Made by a program: the position numbers and the translations under genes. Under the pieces are notes generated by a model. That model was not told the DNA's origin. It was given only the letters and a program-made list of their open reading frames with translations, and ran no database searches. Shown here one piece after another: positions 43,401 to 44,667 of a stretch of DNA of 44,667 nucleotides. The stretch's first letter is position 1. Every line of letters begins with the position of its first letter. This DNA comes from Streptomyces sp. ISL-94 (GTDB taxonomy: Bacteria; Actinomycetota; Actinomycetes; Streptomycetales; Streptomycetaceae). The stretch is taken from contig NZ_JAGGOZ010000091.1 in assembly GCF_018614075.1 (NCBI RefSeq), forward strand, positions 1-44,667, written 5' to 3'.

Positions 43401-44116
43401 TCCCAGGACTCGTCGTCCCCGCCGGCGGAGGCGGTGGCGGGGCGGGTGCCGCCGGCCACCAGGACGGTGGTGACGATGGCGTCGACCCCCTCCAGCTCGG
43501 CCAGGAGTTCCGGCTCCGGGGTGCGGAGGGAGGAGACGTAGAGGGGGAGGGCCTGGGCGTCCTGGGCCTCGATGGCCTCGCACAGGGTGTGCACGAAGGC
43601 GGTGTTGCCGCTCATCTGGTGGGCGCGGTAGTAGAGCACGGCGACGCGGGGGCCCTGGCCGGGCCGGGCGGTGCGCTCCAGGGGGCCCCAGGTGGGGGAG
43701 GCGGCAGGAGGTTCGAAGCCGTGGCCGGTGAGGAGGACCGTGTCCGAGAGGAAGCGGGCCAGCTGCTCGAGGTTGGCGGGGCCGCCGTGGGCGAGGTAGC
43801 CGTGCGCTTCGGCGGCGATGCCGATGGGGACCGTGGAGGCCTCCATGAGCTGGGCGTCGGGGGCCTGTTCGCCGGTCAGGACCACGACCGGGCGGGTCTG
43901 GGCGGGGGCGAGGAGGAGGTCGAGGCCGTCCTGCCAGGCGCGGAGTCCGCCGAGGAGGCGTACGACGACCAGGTCGGCTCCGTCGAGGAGGCCGGGGAGG
44001 TCGTCGAGGGGAAGGCGGGAGGGGTTCGCGAACCGGTACGGGACGGGGCCGTCCGCCGTGTTCGCGGCGCGGGCGCTGAGCAGATCGGTGTCGGACGTCG
44101 ACAGCAGCAGGATCAT
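40499..44116 (-). CDS. cobN: cobaltochelatase subunit CobN
   Basis: The 1205-aa protein is the large subunit of aerobic-pathway cobaltochelatase, which inserts cobalt into hydrogenobyrinate a,c-diamide during cobalamin synthesis. Family hallmarks include WGEAPGNMFVDHSSNPEGDI, the LLILIQPPRGFGENPIAIYH block, DAMIHLGKHGNLEWLPGKNA, GLSLWGTSAMRTSGDDVAEA and the C-terminal LFGYDATTGVVADWMYDKLT. The length is normal. ATG 44116 (MILLLSTSD) is chosen because GAGGAAGG lies upstream; the frame runs back to 44254 but through the riboswitch. Expression is controlled by the cobalamin riboswitch just upstream. No cobS/cobT-type partner genes are in the window. Confidence 0.97.
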   Translation of the reverse strand: MILLLSTSDTDLLSARAANTADGPVPYRFANPSRLPLDDLPGLLDGADLVVVRLLGGLRAWQDGLDLLLAPAQTRPVVVLTGEQAPDAQLMEASTVPIGIAAEAHGYLAHGGPANLEQLARFLSDTVLLTGHGFEPPAASPTWGPLERTARPGQGPRVAVLYYRAHQMSGNTAFVHTLCEAIEAQDAQALPLYVSSLRTPEPELLAELEGVDAIVTTVLVAGGTRPATASAGGDDESWDAGALATLDVPILQALCLTGSRSTWEENDEGLSPLDAATQVAVPEFDGRLITVPFSFKELDEDGLPAYVADPERAARVAGIAVRHARLRHIDRRDKKVALVLSAYPTKHSRIGNAVGLDTPASAVHLLRTLIAEGYDFGPVSELPGLVSGDGDELIRALIEAGGHDQDWLTEEQLARNPVRIPAADYKRWFAALPAELRESVERHWGEAPGNMFVDHSSNPEGDIVLAALRRGNLLILIQPPRGFGENPIAIYHDPDLPPSHHYLAAYRWIQASSSDGGFGADAMIHLGKHGNLEWLPGKNAGLSAACAPDAALGDLPLIYPFLVNDPGEGTQAKRRVHATLVDHLVPPMARAESYGDIARLEQHLDEYAQISAMDPAKLPAIRAQIWTLIQAAKLDHDLGLDERPDDDGFDDFLLHVDGWLCEVKDAQIRDGLHVLGGAPTGAARVNLVLAILRARQIWGGTTALPGLREALGLDESAATRTSADAVEEQARALVQAMEDANWAPEAVASVAAGYSADVAAVLDFAAREVVPRLAGTTDEIAHVVAALDGRFIPAGPSGSPLRGLVNVLPTGRNFYSVDPKAVPSRLAWETGQALAESLLTRYRTDNGEWPASVGLSLWGTSAMRTSGDDVAEALSLLGIRPVWDEASRRVTGLEPIPLAELGRPRIDVTLRISGFFRDAFPHVIGLLDDAVRLAASLDEPASENYVRAHAQADLAVHGDERRATTRIFGSRPGTYGAGILQLIDSRDWRTDADLAEVYTVWGGYAYGRGLEGRPARAEMETAYKRITVAAKNTDTREHDIADSDDYFQYHGGMVATVRALRGTAPEAYIGDSTRPETVKTRTLVEETSRVFRARVVNPKWIEAMRRHGYKGAFELAATVDYLFGYDATTGVVADWMYDKLTETYVLDPENRAFLEEANPWALHGIAERLLEAESRGMWEKPDPQILESLRQVYLDTEGNLEAESG

Positions 44117-44158
44117 GCGGCGGCAGGCCTTCCTCGGGGTTTCCGCGCCCCGGGCAGT

Positions 44159-44266
44159 GAGGACAGCGGGAGTTCCTGACTCACCCTTCGGCCGTGGGGC
44201 CGGCGGGTTCACAGTGGCGGGACCGCGCCGGAATCGCACCGGGCTTCCTCCCATGTCGCCGTCCTC
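44159..44266 (-). promoter_or_regulatory. cobalamin (AdoCbl) riboswitch upstream of cobN
   Basis: On the minus strand the sequence contains GGAGGAAGCCCGGTGCGA, then TTCCGGCGCGGTCCCGCCAC and TGTGA, and later GAGTCAGGAAC. These match the conserved core and B12 box (GCCACTG) of cobalamin riboswitches. GAGGAC (44266-44261) and GTCCTC (44164-44159) can close the P1 stem. Between it and the start codon, CGGGG and CCCCG can pair next to GAGGAAGG, which suggests control at ribosome binding. High cobalamin should lower CobN production. Confidence 0.93.
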
Positions 44267-44476
44267 GGCGACGGCGGGCCGTGTGGTCCGCCGGGGGTCA
44301 TCCTAGGGGGCCTTTGCCCTGGCCGGGCGTGGGGGTGCTCTGGCGGGCGCTGCGCTGCGCTGCGCTGGGCTGGGCTTGGGGGTGGGGTATCGGGTGCGGC
44401 GCCGCTGCCGGTGCGCTGCGCTTGCGGGGGTGGGTGGGGTATCGGTGCGGCGCCGCTGCCGGGGCTCTGCCCCGGG

Positions 44477-44501
44477 CCCCGCGCCTCAAACGCCGGCGGG
44501 G
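44477..44501. repeat. intergenic hairpin repeat, copy 1
   Basis: CCCCGCGCCTCAAACGCCGG, followed by CGGGG, occurs identically at 44577-44601 and in degenerate form (GTGCGCGCCACAAGCGTCGG plus CGGGG) at 44526-44550. The ends pair (CCCCGC...GCGGGG), so each copy can form a stem. Sequences of this kind are dispersed between Streptomyces genes. Confidence 0.7.
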
Positions 44502-44576
44502 CTGAGGATCGGGCGCTGCCCCCGGGTGCGCGCCACAAGCGTCGGCGGGGAGAAGGACCTGGGGCTCCGCCCCAGA

Positions 44577-44601
44577 CCCCGCGCCTCAAACGCCGGCGGG
44601 G
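44577..44601. repeat. intergenic hairpin repeat, copy 2
   Basis: Identical 25-nt copy of 44477-44501, exactly 100 nt downstream. The degenerate copy at 44526-44550 falls midway, so the unit repeats at roughly 50-nt steps. Confidence 0.7.
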
Positions 44602-44667
44602 GGGGCCCGGCGGGGCGTGGGGTGGGGGGGGCGGCGCGCCCCAGGGGCGGGAGCGGCCGCCGGAGGG

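Larger units (their letters stand above)
44267..44667. other. GC-rich intergenic region upstream of cobN
   Basis: No gene is seen in these 400 nt up to the window end. The frames that run through it are low-complexity Pro/Ala/Arg strings. It holds the cobN promoter, G-rich runs (GGTGCGGCGCCGCTGCCG twice near 44395 and 44445) and hairpin-type intergenic repeats. Confidence 0.6.

Noticed and set aside
40386..43583. A 1065-codon second minus-strand frame inside cobN
   Set aside because: Low-complexity Arg/Pro/Gly translation in another frame of cobN; no domains.
40397..44179. A 1260-codon open frame on the plus strand opposite cobN
   Set aside because: It is the antisense shadow of a high-GC gene: composition is Gly/Val/Ala/Arg/Glu-rich with no family similarity, while the minus strand is unmistakably CobN.
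1..44667. CRISPR arrays, rRNA or tRNA genes
   Set aside because: No regularly spaced repeat-spacer pattern or RNA gene signature was found on either strand by eye; a covariance-model scan was not possible.

Overview
The window is high-GC actinobacterial DNA, most likely a Streptomyces chromosome. The evidence is a long cobN gene behind a cobalamin riboswitch, a RepSA/TraB/KorSA-type integrative element, a mycofactocin-type SDR, GTG/TTG starts and many 4-nt start/stop overlaps. Four parts can be separated.

(1) About 852-23773 is a nonribosomal peptide gene cluster made of two divergent operons that meet at a regulatory gap (12628-12991). The minus operon encodes, in order of transcription, an MbtH protein, an FkbM-type methyltransferase, a P450, a free-standing carrier protein (PCP), an ATP-grasp ligase, a second P450, a PCP-C didomain protein, a thioesterase-like hydrolase with Cys at the nucleophile position, a second MbtH, a tryptophan-dioxygenase/PrnB-superfamily protein and a half-C-A-PCP protein. 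The plus operon encodes an A-PCP protein (code DGWTVAAICK, aromatic-like), an MFS exporter, a free-standing C domain, two type II thioesterases, an SDR, a protein with a degenerate C-like region plus A(Thr)-PCP (code DFWNIGMVHK), and an alpha/beta hydrolase. The synthetase is therefore strongly dissociated: three A domains on three chains, C domains on other chains, and one orphan PCP paired with an ATP-grasp enzyme. I could not match it to a known product. Threonine plus one or two hydrophobic or aromatic residues, modified by P450s and possibly a heme dioxygenase-type enzyme, is the best inference.

(2) The cluster is bounded by transposon debris. A decayed IS5-family transposase lies on the left (1-788). 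On the right are an IS1182-type transposase fragment (23873-24140) and an ABC transporter gene cut off just before its Walker A motif (24322-25662). A ricin-lectin pseudogene and a small acidic-protein gene follow.

(3) About 26918-34580 is a compact actinomycete integrative and conjugative element (AICE). It carries int, xis, repSA, traB, an SCO3933-like gene, a regulator with three winged helices, a GntR/UTRA regulator and two frameshifted small cargo genes, bounded by 29-bp direct repeats (28/29 identical). Next to it lies a duplicated polymorphic-toxin tip/immunity array (34657-36497). After that comes a decayed second element (int2 at 36679-37868, with ISL3 fragments).

(4) From about 38600 to the end is ordinary chromosome: a small-peptide gene coupled to a conserved 113-aa protein downstream of a TPR regulator remnant, a conserved 73-aa protein, a broken hemerythrin gene, and cobN with its riboswitch. 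A GC-rich upstream region carries short hairpin-forming repeats. I saw no rRNA, tRNA or CRISPR array.
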